A stretch of 64,000 nt of DNA from Poecilobothrus nobilitatus (GCA_947095535.1 OX352773.1:170326438-170390437); one strand, 5' to 3'; shown: positions 1-12,944, numbered from the stretch's first letter. The notes: generated by a model from the sequence alone, not told the origin. Numbers and translations are program-made.

Positions 1-1165
1 ATTAACCGGGTCCATGACAGTTAGCACAAATCCATTTCCGACAAAGCCACTTGACATAAAGACAGTTATAATAAAAAGACTTTTATCATAAAATCAGTTG
101 ACATAAAAAGATATTTATCAAAATTCCATTTATATTAATGGGACACTTTGCATAAAATTTTGTTCCCAAATGGGGCATTTGGTATAAATCCTTTTAGTAA
201 ATGAGACATTTGCAATAAACTTTTTGTAGCTTGTATTTATGTTGTTGTTTACGTTATAAGGTTAGTTGTGTTGATTATGATGATGATGATGATGATGATC
301 ATAATGGAAATAATGACAGTTATAATTCTGTATTTAAATTTAAAATTCGTAGACGAAAATGTAGAGTTTCTTAATAAGGTTCAATCATAACTCACAATGC
401 AAATTGCAGAAGTTACTATCATAACTCACAATGCAAATTGCAAAAGTTACTATCATAAGACTGCATTTCAGTTACACATATTCTGTAGAAGGCGTATAAT
501 TTGCTTTTGTAACTAATTCCAGATTTCAAACAATTCAAATACTTATTACAAATAGTGGGATGCCGCATCCAAATCTTCCCCTAAACAAATTATTGAAACG
601 CTGATTTTGAAATGAACTCTAAATCCTTTCCTTTCTTTTTTTTTATCTTCTCCAAACATATTTCTACAATTATTTAATATTTTAATTGCTTTGAATGGTG
701 TATGTACAAAAAAGACATTAAAAAGAATGAAATTGCCGCACCCAAACTTCCGATTAACAAATTATGGAAATCTCAAAAACCAAAAAATGTTATTTTCTAT
801 TAATTTTCGCTAAATAATTTTAAACTTCAAATTTCTTAGGTCTATATTTAAATTACAAATTTAAATACAGAATTATAAGCATTATTATCGGCGTTATGGT
901 TACGTCATCATTATGACGATCAACATTACCAACCTTATTACATAACCAATAACAAAAATATCATGTGCAAAAAAATTTATGCGAAATGTACCATTGCAAC
1001 AAAATTTTTTTGCAAAGTGTCCCATTAGTATAAATGGAATTTTACTAAATGTTTTAAACCCAACCGGGGTTTATGCTAAAAGTCTTTTTATGTCAACTGA
1101 GTTTATGACAAATGTCTTTTTGAGAAATGAGTTCAGGCCAACTGAGTTACTTCCAAACTAACCAC
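1..1165. mobile_element. Foldback-like element FBL-1 (long imperfect inverted arms, shared core)
   Basis: Bases 1-345 are an imperfect inverted copy of about 845-1165. For example, the stretch near 134-172 around GGGACACTTTGCATAAAATT reappears reversed near 998-1037. The match continues inward through GTTATAAGGTTRGT and the TCTGTATTTAAATTT blocks. The outer arm is built of degenerate short units such as AAAAAGACNTTT and ATAAA. A (TGA)7 microsatellite at 278-298 sits in the left arm. The loop (about 350-840) contains two degenerate copies (near 545-660 and 720-800) of a core unit also found at 56515-57050. The left end may lie outside the window. No open reading frame is present, so it is non-autonomous. 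The layout recalls Drosophila FB elements, whose arms contain tandem subrepeats; that comparison is inference. Confidence 0.75.
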
Positions 1166-1735
1166 AATTAAAAATCGAATTTTATAAAAAAAACTTACAT
1201 TCATATACATATACATATGCATTTTTATTGCGAATTACTGAAACTAATTAAAAAGAAAAAAAAATTTGCATAAAATATATTCTAAACTTAAACGCAATAT
1301 TATTTTTATCCAATCAATCGGTAATTCCCGACAAAAAAAAAAATATAAAAATATTGGTAAATAAAATTTATGGCAAATTGTTAAAATTTGTAAAACTTGG
1401 AGACGGATTTTTAAATTAAAACGAAACCAAATGATATTTTAATGACGCAAATTCAACACCATAAACATATTTTATTAACAACGTAAATTCAAGAACGTCG
1501 TAAATTGTGGTTTGAATTGAATACATAATATGTACATACATATATGTATATACAAAATTAAAATATTAAAAACAAATTTAATTTTATAAATCTGTATACA
1601 TATTATGTATATATGTATAAGTATTTTATTATACAATAATTACTTTAATTAACTTAATTAACATTTTAAATATAAATAGCTGCAGTTAAAAAAGATAAAA
1701 CAAATAAAATATATAGGAAACAAGTAAAAGTAACA
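1166..1735. other. AT-rich spacer
   Basis: Simple AT-rich sequence with TACATATATGTATA-type runs. I see no gene or element. Confidence 0.6.
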
Positions 1736-1736
1736 G

Positions 1737-1757
1737 TAAGTCGATGTAACCGACTTA
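1737..1757. repeat. Short hairpin at the edge of the ATACCC element
   Basis: TAAGTCG and CGACTTA form a perfect 7-bp stem around a 7-base loop, immediately before the element that begins at 1761. Confidence 0.4.
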
Positions 1758-1914
1758 TTTATACCCTACACCTAAAAAATTCAAATTAAATTAAAAATCC
1801 ATAAGTTATTTTATTTAGGTATTTAATATAAGCTAAAAAAAAAATGCTTTTACAACCTTTGTACAAAATTTCAGATTTCTATCTTTATTAAATTCGAAAA
1901 TAAGCTTCTTAGGT

Positions 1915-2510
1915 CTTGGGAAGTGTGTGAAGGCACGCGGACCACCACCCCAATTCATCTCAAATTTTAGAGACATCAACAGGGTAGAATATTCTTATTT
2001 CAAATTTTAAGTTTATATATTTATTAATTTGGAAGCTATGCTTGTTTGGTCTTGGGAGTTGTGTGGCAGATACCCGAACAACCATTCTAATTCATCTTAA
2101 ATTTTGGACAAATGAGAGATTCAGGAAACAACACCCTAGTACCAAATTTGAAGTTTCTATCTTTATTAATTTCGAAGATATGCTTGTTCGGTTTTGGGAG
2201 TTGTATGGGAGGTACCCGAACAGCTGCTCCAATTCATCTCAAATTTTCAACAAATAAGGGATTCAGGACACAATACTCTAGTACCAAATTTGAAGTTTCT
2301 ATCTTTATTAATTTCGAATATATGCTTGTTCGGTTTTGAGATTTGTATGGGAGGTACCCGAACAACCACTCCAATTCATCTCAAATTTTAGGCATATCAG
2401 AGATTCAGGAAAACACACCCTCGTACAAAATTTTAAGTTTCTATCTTTATTAATTTCGAAGATATGCGTATTCGGTTTTGGGAGTTGTATGGGAGGTACT
2501 CGAACGCATG
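1915..2510. repeat. Tandem array, ~142-bp period, about 4.2 units
   Basis: Unit starts (TTTGGGAGTTGTATGGGAG or variants) fall at 1915, 2051, 2193, 2335 and 2477. Spacings are 136, 142, 142 and 142 bp. Each unit contains CCAATTCATCTCAAATTTT and TCTATCTTTATTAATTTCGA. A partial, more diverged unit precedes 1915. Confidence 0.9.
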
Positions 2511-2616
2511 GTCCGATTTCGCCCATTTACAATCCCCGCCTTACCTTAGTCATTGTTAACCTACAGTATAAATTTCATCAAGATAACATCATTATTTTTT
2601 AAGTTATCGTGCGTAC

Positions 2617-2636
2617 GGACGGACGGACGGACGGAC
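2617..2636. repeat. (GGAC)5 microsatellite
   Basis: Five perfect GGAC repeats. The X family and the ATACCCGTACG element carry related GTCCGTCCGTCTGTCC tracts at 11240 and 13560, so this tract appears to be an inherited element feature. Confidence 0.9.
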
Positions 2637-2767
2637 ATCGCTAAATTGACTCCTGGGGTGATCCTGATTCAGAATATATATACATGACTATACCTAACTC
2701 GCTTCCTTTTGGTGGTTACAAACACCATACCAAAGTTAATATACCCTATACTTAATGTGTAGGGTAT

Positions 2768-5700
2768 AAAAATTAAATAGTATGTCCTTTATCTGTAAGG
2801 ATAAGTCTACACAATTATTTTTACTTATGTTACAATTCAAATTAAGAAAAAAATAATTAATTATTATTTATATTAAAAAATAGTTTAACATTTTTCAAAC
2901 TAACTAATACTAACATTAAAAACCCTAAGAAATTTAACATTGTCTTAAACTATTAAAAAAAAGTTTTTTTTTCTTGGTCTCCAATATATATATAAAATAA
3001 AATATTTCGATTTACATGCAAATCTTTAGAAAAAATCATGAATCACTTAAAAAATCTAAATATTTCCGAAGAATTATTTGTAATTTAATGTTAACAGGTC
3101 ACTGTTATAAAAATGTTAACATTTTTACATATACTAGCTAGCTACCAATTTACTTGATTATATTTCTTGATATAATCTTGACAGTAGCCTCACAATAAAG
3201 TGAACAAGAATAATTCCATGGTTAAGTTATAAGAGGTATTCATAAAATGAGGGTGGCATCATTTTTGTTTGAAAAATATCATTTAACATATGGTAAATTT
3301 CGCGATATCATTTTTATTATGATATCGATAAAAATATATCATATCTGATTTTCATATATCATTTTTCGATAAAAAGATAACAGTAGCACCTTTACATTTT
3401 TTATAAAATATTGCTTTTTAATAAAACGATTAACATTTAAATTTTCAAAGTAAAATTTTATTTTAATAAATACAAGAAAATTAGTGAAGGTGTTTTGTTT
3501 ACATTATAAGGAGATCAATGCAAAATAAAATTATATTCACATCGTCAGGTTTACATTAACCTGTAGTTACTATATCTTTATTTTTGTTTTTATTTAATGT
3601 TTTCTCCCTGATATGGAAGACGATCGATTCTATCATGACTGCAATATAATTTTTATCGAAACACATGCTAAAGGAAGAAGGAAAAATCCTAAAATTTTCG
3701 TTCAATTATTTATATGGGGAAAATATAAAAACAAAATTAAAATTTAATCTAATTATTATGTCATTTTATACTGATAAAAATACGGATACTGATTTTATAC
3801 TGATAAAAAGAAAAAAAAAATTTTTATACATACATATTTCAAATTAAATAAAGGTCTAATTGACCTGCACTGTAAAGATACTAGTGTTAACAATAATGCA
3901 ATAATCTATAGATATTTTTTTAAGAAAAAAGGGGGAAAATGAATTTCCAAAAAAATGTACAATTCATAGTAAGAACTTATATATACATAATATATATATA
4001 TATATAAAACTACTTATATATAACTATAAATAATTAAATATTAAAATTTGTAAAACTAGGATATAGGGGATCGCGATTGTTTACGCAAGAACAAAAAATA
4101 AATTATGTATTATACGTATATGTACACGTATCATTATTACATATTACTATTTAAAATGTAGTACCGGAAATTTTGTGGTTTTATCTGTACCGGAAGCGCC
4201 AACATTTTTTTTTTTTTTATCATTATTATTATTCCTTATTTTAATCTATAAGCGTATTTTTTTTTTTTAATTGTAAAAGTACAGTTTTTTCTCATATACA
4301 TTATGTATATTATTTTTCAGAGAAAGCATTTAAAACAAACAAAAAGTAAATTGTTTTTATTTTCTGTTCAAAATTTTGCTATACAAAAAAAAAAAAAAAC
4401 TGGAGAATATTTTTGAATTGTTTTTTTTTTTTTTATTATTATTATTTCCAATTTTTGGAGAAGGAAACATTTTGAGACAACTTTAAAATGAACCCTGATC
4501 ATAAAGTACATTTTATATTATATACATACAATAGAAAATTTATATATGAAATATGTAAGTATATAGTGTTCACTTATATACATACAAATATGTAGGTAAT
4601 ACCCTAAATAATATTTTATAAGAAAGAAACTTAAAACCATTTAAAAAAAAAAAAGGGATATCCACCATGCATATCCTTCATACAAAACAAAAAAAAAAAA
4701 AATCAAATATAATACAAAATAAAACTTAAATATAAAGTTTTCCCCTTTTTATTTTATTATCAAAAAAAAAAAAAAAATAAAAAAAAAACGGAGAACATAA
4801 AACTAATTTTCTTTAGGCTTCAAAAAAAAAAAAAAAAATGTCTCATCGCTCAACAAGACAAAACAAAGGAAACCTCCAAAAACTGTAAAATATCTATTTT
4901 TTTTTTTTCGTTGTTTTTAATAAGGAAAACATACATTATAATAAGAAGTGTTTGTATATATAGATATGTATGTGTATACATAATTATTTCAAGTATAAAA
5001 AAAGTACATTTTGTACCTAGTACATACATACATATATATATAAAAAAGGTACTGCGCAGTAGATCTTTCATTAAAAAAGTAGAGAAACCTTCAGGTTTCC
5101 ATTTTTCCTTTGTTTTTTTGTTGTTGTTGTATTCTGATCCGCTTGAACAACACAATAACAACAAAACAAAAAAAAACATTTTTATTCCTATATAATAATG
5201 TATACATATATATATATGTATACTTATGTACTTAAAAAAAAAAATCTGGTCGTTTTTCAAAAACAAATACGACACACAAAAAAAAATATAAAAAATTTTA
5301 ACAATACGAAAAACTAAATGAGTAAATTTGAATCCCTAAAGTCCAAATCAAATAACAAGCTTACAATAATTACACAACCACATACATACATACATATTTA
5401 TATATATATATATATGTATTCATATTATAAAAGAAAGCGCAAGAAAATTTTTGTGATGTGATCCACCAACAAAAAGCATAAAAAAAAAAAAAATATAGGT
5501 ATATTTTATTTATATGTACACATAAGTTGTTGGGAAAAAAAAAAAATTGAGCAGATGTTCAGCAATCAAATCAACCAGGCAGGCAATTTAAAACCTTATG
5601 TATATAAGTACATACATACATAAGTAGAAATTTTAACAGAAGACAGGAAAATGTAAAAAAAAAAAAAATTACAATAAGGGATCAGATCGTCAATTTTATT

Positions 5701-7145
5701 TTATTATTATTATTATTATTGTTATTTTTTTTTTTTTTGGATCGTTCATTTAGCTGCGCCCTTCATATCGTTTGTTTTTTTTTTTTTTTTTCTCTTTTGA
5801 GTTTTTCAGTTTAATAATCACGCATTTCATATACAATATTTATATGTATATATGTATACAAACATATATAAAATACCTTTTTTGTTTTTTTAGAATCCAA
5901 TTTTCTATTGTATATATGTATGTTCAATATGTATATATACATACATATAGATATTATATTGAAAATGACAGACAATATAAATAATCAACATAATAAAAAC
6001 TTTGGGAAAATTAAAATACAAAAGGAAAAAAAGTATAACAGGACCTTTTAAGGTTACCATATATTTTCCAGAAATTTTTTATAAAATTATAATATACTTA
6101 TGTTGTATGTATATATGTATCTATAGATACATAATATGTATATATTTTAGTTAAAATATTAGCTATATAGAAAAAAAAGGGGGATATTTATTTTTTTTTT
6201 GTTTTTTTTTTAATAAAGATTTTATTTTTTTAATATACATATATATACATACATATGCACATATATACCTTATATTTAAAACTAACAGTAAAAATGGTCT
6301 AATAAAAGAATTAGTAGTTAGATATCAGTCATTATCATATAAAATTGAATATTGACAGAAGAACAGGATTCCAATTTTTATTTTTTTGATATTTTGTTAG
6401 CAATAACTTTAAAAAGTGGGTAGAATTATTGTTTTAAAAATAAGCAGTTGTTATTTTATATAAGTATGTATATAATATTTTTATAATAATCAACGTATAT
6501 AAAAGTGAAAATCCAATATACAGTAAACATCTTGCTACAATGAACTTTATTTTCAATAATTAAAAAAATTTTAAAACTTTTTATTTTTTAAAAGGAAAAT
6601 TATTCTGTATCCTATTTTTTGGATGTTCTATTCCTATTTCCCATTCCTATTTATTATAAGTGGGAAGAAATTAATCAAAAATTTTTTATTTTAAAAATTA
6701 AACACTTATAATTCGGTGGTTAAAAGAATGACGACTGTCAAAAGATTGCAGAAATACATACATATGTACATATGTTTGAATATAAGTATAATTACATTTT
6801 TCTCTACTATCTTTTCTACATTTTACTTGCTATTTTCCTTGTTGATTAATTCGGCGCAAGTGTTTTCGACACATTTCTTATAATTCAAAATGGAAAAAAA
6901 GGAAATATATATGTCACATCATTTCACCACTTATAATATCTCATATGTTGTTTTTTTGAACATAAATATAGAATTAAAATTAAAAAAAAATTGGATAAAT
7001 TAAATAAAAAGCAAATTCAAAGCCTAAATAAAATTTTAACAATCGTACTTATGAAATTTTTGTTTATTATTCGGTATTGATATATGAATATATGAAATCT
7101 CTTGAGAGTAAAAAGGTCACCTATACGTCATAAAGATAATATTTT
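2768..7145. other. Long AT-rich non-coding stretch
   Basis: Dominated by poly-A/poly-T runs, ATACATATGTATA microsatellites and (ATT)n at about 5700. A more complex patch at 5080-5155 reads across GGTACTGCGCAGTAG and a TTGTTGTTGTTG run; it has no convincing coding frame. I see no gene. Confidence 0.6.
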
Positions 7146-7208
7146 GTGAAATTTCTCATTACACAGTTTTTTTTCTGCCTTAACTACCTCAATCTTTATG
7201 CTCCTCTA

Positions 7209-7517
7209 GATATCATTAAAGCACTCACTCTATTTTATAGATATTTTGGTTGGTATTGGAACCTGTTCAAAAATAAAAACCTTAACGCCTCCTTTCAAAA
7301 ATTTCAACCGAGATGCAAGAAGGCCTGTTAACGCCTATACCTTAAAGATCCCCAGACTTTTGCAAATGAGAATTAGTTTGTAATGCGTACAGCGTCAATA
7401 TGGAATAGCTTGTCGCCGGAAGTATTCTCTAAAATTGGCAACCATGACGTGTATGATATCGATAAGTTTAAGAACAACATCAATACCTTTGTTCTATATA
7501 ATCCTCCCATCATTTAA
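7209..7517 (+). pseudogene. Non-LTR retrotransposon reverse transcriptase, C-terminal relic
   Basis: This is the decayed C-terminal end of a LINE-type reverse transcriptase, normally required for target-primed retrotransposition. Three blocks lie in shifting frames. From 7209 it reads IIKALTLFYRYFG, which resembles the LFYRYFHG block after the RT domain. From about 7306 it reads NRDARRPVNAYTLKIPR, like the 'R.T.R....Y.L..P..R' segment. From 7380 it reads RTASIWNSLSPEVF, continuing through DIDKFKNNINTF to a stop at 7515-7517; this matches the 'RTARLWNSLP..VF ... YNL..FK..I..F' tail common in fly and other metazoan LINEs. At least two frameshifts separate the blocks. The recognition of these motifs is from memory of the family. 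The clade (Jockey, CR1 or similar) cannot be set. Confidence 0.75.
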
Positions 7518-8339
7518 TAACTTCCTATATTTCCTAATTTCGTTTATTCCTATTTTCCCAATCCCTAAATCAAACAGTACATTGTATCATAAAGGTTCTA
7601 ACCAAATGTTTTGATTAAAAGGCAGGTGGGTTAAAGTCTAACACTACCAAAAACAATTCGCGCTTTAATCTCCTTTAACCTTTAATCTCCTCCTGCAATT
7701 CCCACTTATCCTCGCAAAAAAAAAATTTATAAATTCATTTATTCATTTAATCAACATTTCATTTTAATGAACAATCTGTATTTTTGTTGTGTTCACTTAA
7801 ACAGAATTGTACTGTGTATACCATAACACATAATTTTCACCAGCCATCATGAATTTTACTGATAAATTAACAATTCAAAAAAAAAAAAAAAAACAGCCAA
7901 CAAATTAATTTTCCACAAATAATATACAATACATTATGTATATATGTGTGTTTTTGCACATGCTGTACTTTTTAATGATAATAAAATTTACAAATCACCA
8001 GTCATTTTATATTTTTGTAATATTAATTTGGATATTGTTCGTTTATTATTGTTTTATTTTTAACTTTGAATAACATGCGCAGGAAAAATTTTTTTTTTTA
8101 ACAAAAAATAAAAAAAAATAAATAAATTGTAAAAGACTGAAGTAAATAATATAAAAATTATTCTTTAAGAATAAGAAAAAAGTTGTGACATATTTTTTAA
8201 ATGATTCTCAACATATTCTCAATGGATTTAAATTGGATGTTTATAATGTCTGTCACATTTTTTTATGTAATGAAAAAAAATGATAACTATTAAAAAAATG
8301 TCAATATAAAAAAATATGTAGTAATTTTATATCGTATAA
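7518..8339. other. AT-rich spacer
   Basis: AT-rich sequence following the LINE relic. A poly-A run at 7877-7893 is too far from the stop to be sure it is the LINE tail. No gene seen. Confidence 0.5.
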
Positions 8340-8600
8340 TAATAACAATAATAATAAGGTGCTACAGGGGAACTACCTTTGGTTACCTCATGCAGGATGG
8401 TGTTCTACACTAATGCATGTTGCAATACACTGATGGCCTTAACTGTATATAGCAAATAGTAATAATAATGATAATTATTACTAATACTAATAATAATAAC
8501 TGCTACAGTGACAGTTGAATTGTTCCAATTATTACCTCATTCAGAGAGGAGTTATATATACTACTAGCTATATATATATAGCTATATATATAGTATACTA
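8340..8600. repeat. Imperfect direct duplication in (AAT)n plus TA palindrome
   Basis: An (AAT)n tract followed by GCTACAG, a variable stretch and TTACCTCAT occurs near 8338-8395 and again, more diverged, near 8490-8545. It is followed by a palindromic TAGCTATATATATATAGCTA run (8568-8600). No coding potential. Confidence 0.4.
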
Positions 8601-8634
8601 TACTGCATGTTATTGGCTGTGGTTGATGACTATG

Positions 8635-8918
8635 ACCTTGTTTACATTTGGAGCAAAAACGTACGTTACTCCAAAATTTTTAGGCAAGGGAGGAAAGCGA
8701 GATGGTAAAATAAAAACAGGTACGAAAAATAAAATTTCATACATGTGATCGGAACAAAATGAAAAAAGAAATGCAAAGAAATCGTCGTTTCATTTCTAAG
8801 GTACCAATGTTCGTAAATGATTTTGCTAAAAACAGAGAACCTTTTTCACCCTGTTGTAAACATGAAGATTGATAAAGTAGTGGAAAAAGAACGTTTTTCT
8901 CCCAAATGTAAACAAGGT
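8635..8918. mobile_element. MITE, ~284 bp, ACCTTGTTTACATTTGG ends
   Basis: ACCTTGTTTACATTTGG at 8635-8651 is inverted perfectly as CCAAATGTAAACAAGGT at 8902-8918. Pairing continues inward (GAGCAAAAACGT against ACGTTTTTCTCC) for a total arm of about 30 bp. Outside the ends, TGACTATG and ATATGGTCA also pair roughly. The two short open frames here lie inside the element and look incidental. Superfamily not assignable from sequence alone. Confidence 0.8.
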
Positions 8919-8940
8919 ATATGGTCACTGATAAAAAAAT

Positions 8941-10200
8941 AATTATAATAATAGGTATATTTATTGTTCCCTTACAATCCCACTTTCCAATTCAAAGTTT
9001 CTGCATTCTTGTCCTCATCTCTCATCTTCTCTCGGTAGCCAATATATACTGAAGATTTAATCCCATTATTGGTGGATGTGGATTCAGACAGTAAGAATTT
9101 GACACTATAAAAAGTACATTCGTGGTGTCCTTTCTCAGATTCTCAGCCCCTTAGGAGCCAAAAAAAAATGCTTCCCGCACATGAAATTGCGGTCAAAATT
9201 TTTGTAAAGTCACTTAATTTATCTAATTTCATTTTTTATTGATTAAAGTTAAAAAAATGAATTATATAACAATAATAAAATAATAAAAAAAAATATATAT
9301 TATAATTACAATAATTATATTAAATATAAATATTATATAATTAATTATATATTATATATGGGTTATATCTATATAGGGTTAAGATGAATAGCATGTTACA
9401 TTATCTGTTACTCTTATCTTAAAATTTTATAGATGAAACATTGAGAAACATCCTTTTTTATTTGAGTGAAACATTCCTATCAAAAAATTTTGAATTTAAG
9501 AATATTACAAAGTTCAAATCCCTTAAGGTGAACACTCAAATTACGCTTATTCCACATTAAGTTGAACTCATTGCACTCAATTGAAAAGTGTAAAATACGT
9601 AAGCGTAAAATAGAAAGTTAGCAACTTTCAAATTTTTTCTGATTTTAACGCATTTCAATTTCAGACATCTTAAAAATAAAAAAGGTAAAAATTGATTTGA
9701 CGTTAAATTTTATTCAAATTGAATAATGTTAAAGTTTAAATATTGTATTGAGCTAAATTATTCATTTTTATAAAATTTTATTATTTAAATTAAATTTTTT
9801 AATTGTATTTTATTCGATAAATTAAATGTTGGCCATTTTTAAGATTTTAAAGCGTTTCAAATATTTTTTTTCAAAACAACAACTTTAAACCTTCTAGCAT
9901 TTTGTTGCTAATATAAAATTGAAGATAAACGTCGTATATTTTTTTATACAATAAATAATTTTTTTATATACAAATCTTTTTTTTATTCTTCTTAATAAAA
10001 TCATTTATAATAAGAAAAATTTCACTTTGTTTACAATTTCAAATTATTGTCAACAACGTTCATTGCGTTTCAAGTTTTAAAAGCGCAAAAATCAAAAAAA
10101 AAAAAAAAAAAAGTATAGAAAAATATTAACTGTCAAAGCGAACAAAGCAAGCGTGCAATGAGTTTCCACTGTTAAAAACTGGAACTTCTGCTTGGTAAAT
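8941..10200. other. AT-rich spacer with a weak 12-bp inverted repeat
   Basis: Mostly AT-rich. AACTCATTGCAC (about 9575) is inverted as GTGCAATGAGTT (about 10153) and could mark a diverged element, but the flanking sequence does not pair well. No gene seen. Confidence 0.4.
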
Positions 10201-10210
10201 TTGTAATATA

Positions 10211-10752
10211 CAGTCAATTTCAATATTATTTACACACCACTAAATTGACCAAAACCATGATGGAAAATGTTTGGCATAAGATGAAGTTTACAATTCCTTA
10301 AAAAATTTCAAAATTAAAAGATGAGACACACGCCGACACTTTGAAGGCTTCGAATAAAATAGACCCCTAAATGTTAAGAAATTTAGTAGGCTCCATGCCG
10401 AAACGTCTTCAAGAGGTAATAGCTTCAAAGGGCAGAAATACAAAATATTAATTAATCCCACTTACATCAGATATGTCTCCTTAGTTTCCAGAATTACATT
10501 ATTGTTTTTTTTTTTTTTACGATGCGTAAATATAATATTGAAACACTTAACAAGTGTGCAAATAATTTTGAAATTTTTGTTTTGTTTGTTTTTTTTTTTT
10601 TTTGTTGTTCTTTTTTTAAATTGTTGAAATAGTAAAGAATTTACAAATTAAATTTGAGATAAATTTGATAAAAATTGTAGAAGATATTTTGATTTCAGTT
10701 CATAGTCCCAACATAATTTGGTATGGTGTGTAAATAATATTGAAACTGACTG
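10211..10752 (+). mobile_element. Tc1-like transposon, internally deleted, TA target site
   Basis: CAGTCAATTTCAATATTATT begins at 10211. Its inverted counterpart ends at 10752 (AATAATATTGAAACTGACTG, with one extra difference). The paired arms continue through TACACACCA/TGGTGTGTA for about 30 bp. TA flanks both ends (10209-10210 and 10753-10754), as in Tc1/mariner insertion. The interior carries the 3' end of a transposase gene (10257-10451). At ~542 bp it is about a third of a full Tc1 element, so the 5' two thirds of the gene are gone. A (T)n-rich stretch at 10500-10610 fills the right half. Confidence 0.9.
10257..10451 (+). pseudogene. Tc1-family transposase, C-terminal relic
   Basis: Tc1 transposases are DDE recombinases that cut and paste the element at TA sites. 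Two blocks are readable. From 10257 the frame reads MMENVWHKMK, matching the ENLWH.LK block that carries the third catalytic acidic residue in full-length proteins. From 10374 it reads LRNLVGSMPKRLQEVIASKG and ends ...NTKY at a stop (10449-10451), the typical Tc1 C-terminus (LV.SMP.R...VI...G..TKY). A stop after the first block and a frame change near 10300-10370 break the gene. It lies between matching TIRs and is clearly a dead remnant. Confidence 0.85.
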
Positions 10753-10754
10753 TA

Positions 10755-11106
10755 CGTATATGTATAAGACAATTTAATATAAAGATTTTTTATTTTGGAG
10801 AATAACACTTTTTAAAACATTCTATTTAAACATTTATTTAAAATTTAAAATGTTTTTAAAGAAATTAATTAAACTTCAATAATATTTATAAATGAAACTT
10901 CAACATACAGCTTTTGTTAACAAGATATGGAGGCTTCTTGCAACTTATAACTATGTATGTACTCCGATGCTAGTTCAATATAGATAAAACAAAAAAAAAA
11001 ATTTTAAATTTGTAAAATATACTAAACAAAAACAACATTCACTAAAATAATCATTTATTTTTAATTACTTACATACTTCCTTTTCACTCTATTCATTCTT
11101 ATATTT
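10755..11106. other. AT-rich spacer
   Basis: Nothing recognisable between the Tc1-like relic and the next element. Confidence 0.5.
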
Positions 11107-12578
11107 ATACCCGTACGATAGGATCGGATATAATAAAATTACTCCTCCGTTTGTAACACCTCGAAATAAGCGAGCTAAATATACCTTCAAAGGTATGGAT
11201 CGGATCAGAAAAAAATTCTAAGACTTTTGAGCCATGTCCGTACGTCCGTCCGTCTGTCCGTCAGCACGCTAACTCAAAAACTAAGAAAGCTAGAATCTTG
11301 AAATTTACACAAAATATTCTGGGAGTAATTTGTAGGTTCCCTATTTTTTTTGGTTGAGTTTGGACCAAACCTTAAGGTAGCTCTCGAACACCTAACTTTT
11401 AGATCCCCACACTTTTTTTGAAATAGAGCTATGAAATTTTAACTACTGATAGATCTCACAAAAATATTAATTTTATTTTTAATAACTTTTTTTTGTAGCC
11501 CCACCCATTACGGAGCTACAGCTCCCCAAAGGTTCAAAAAACCTCTATATTTAAATTGTTATAGCACAAGTTGTATAAGGTATATCTTCATTTTGAAAAC
11601 AGCAAACAATTACTGCTTTTATTACCTTTAAAAGTATATATACAATAAATATATAGTTGTAGCATACGGTGTCTTAATTTACCGTTATGCGAAACTAAAA
11701 TTTTGCAAAATCCTTTAACCCTTCTATCTTCTAAACGGTTTAAGTTTTTTTGTATCACCCCCCGTTTAGGAGCTGTAAGGGGTCAAAAACTGAAAATTTG
11801 CTATTTTTAAACACCTGTTAAAATTTTTTTGAAGTAATACACAAAAATTAAAGCTTCAACATTATACTCTTATTTCTGTTAACAACTTTTTTTAATAATA
11901 TAGGGTTACTTTATAATTGACGAAAGTGTTACTTGATTTTTTCAAATTTTCTAACAAATTTCTTTAACGAATTTTTTGCATTTTGTTTTGTTTTGCATAA
12001 TTTGAAATTGTTGAGGATACAATGCGTAGTACAAAAAAATGTAAATAAATAAACAACATAACGGTTGCTTGAAGAATTTTTATTTATATGATATTGATAC
12101 ATACTTATATAATATCATGTTTATTTACATATCGTATATGTCACTAGTGAATGAATGATAAGAGTATAGAGTATAGATGTACCTATATTATATAGCGCCG
12201 TATTTACATACATACATATATGTATTTTATTGTACTTATAAGAAATTATTCTGTCAATGGAATATTTAAATATAATATAATATAATATTTAAAATTATAT
12301 TTACTATTTTGTACTAAATAAATTTAATATACATTTACCGCTTAGTATTAAATGGTACCATAGAATATTTGGAAAAGTTTTGGACTGATAATCGTTATGT
12401 GGAAGGTTAAAATCTGCTTTTGAAGAATGTATAAACATATAGTTTGAATATATGTACAACCCATAGTTCTAGAAATTATAAAACACACCCAAATTATTTT
12501 AAAATACTAAAATATTAAAAAAATAATATTGTAAGCAGAGTGACAGGCTGTGAACATACTAACGGTTCGTACGGGTAT
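11107..12578. mobile_element. Element with ATACCCGTACGA ends, X-family interior
   Basis: ATACCCGTACGA at 11107 is inverted as (T)CGTACGGGTAT at 12567-12578. A GTCCGTCCGTCTGTCCGT tract lies at about 11240-11260, as in related elements. Interior phrases such as TACGGAGCTACAGCTCC (about 11510) and ACCGTTATGCGAAA (about 11680) recur in the X-family copies at 13.6 kb, 23.2 kb, 26.2 kb and 38.0 kb. No transposase frame is visible. It is probably the most complete non-autonomous member in this window. Confidence 0.7.
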
Positions 12579-12671
12579 CTAAGAGTTGACAAAGGCAACT
12601 GTATTCTTCCTCGTTTTATTTCAATTTAAACTTAACTGAAAATTAAAAAAAAAAATATTTAATTCCTATAA

Positions 12672-12819
12672 GAATTGCTTAAAAGTGATGTTTATCGTAC
12701 AAGAATTTTACCTTGATAGAAAATGGCTATTGCATCGTAGGAAAAGTCTTGCATAAACACCACACACGATACTTTTGACATTTGATATCGCGTCAAGTTA
12801 AAAAACATCACTTTAGCGT
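12672..12819. repeat. Possible small TIR element
   Basis: AAAAGTGATGTTTATCG near 12672 is inverted as AAAACATCACTTTAGCG near 12803. Only ~15 bp pairs, so element status is uncertain. Confidence 0.35.
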
Positions 12820-12944
12820 CTTGCAGAATAACATCGGCGTCAGTGATACTTTTCGTATGATTGATTAGTCTTCAAAAATATGGGTGATAGACTAATTATA
12901 GTAAACTTTGTGTTACTCATTGGACTTATATTGTTTTCGAAATG

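Larger units (their letters stand above)
1761..2767. mobile_element. Non-autonomous element with ATACCCTACAC ends and internal tandem repeats
   Basis: The left end ATACCCTACACC (1761-1772) is inverted at the right end as GTGTAGGGTAT (2757-2767). The interior is an array of ~142-bp units (1915-2510) followed by a (GGAC)5 run. Open frames at 2042-2602 come from the array repeating in more than one frame and are not genes. Short inverted ends plus a central minisatellite resemble Helentron/DINE-type non-autonomous elements of flies; the class assignment is inference. The 32999-33769 element has the same design and shares phrases such as GAAGTTGTATGGCAGCTACC-like unit starts. Confidence 0.7.

Noticed and set aside
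2042..2602. Overlapping open frames of 65-88 codons on both strands
   Set aside because: They arise because a ~142-bp tandem unit is open in more than one frame; no start context or domain supports a gene.
8941..10200. Candidate element bounded by AACTCATTGCAC and its inverse
   Set aside because: Only 12 bp pair and the neighbouring sequence does not; possibly chance in 600 bp.
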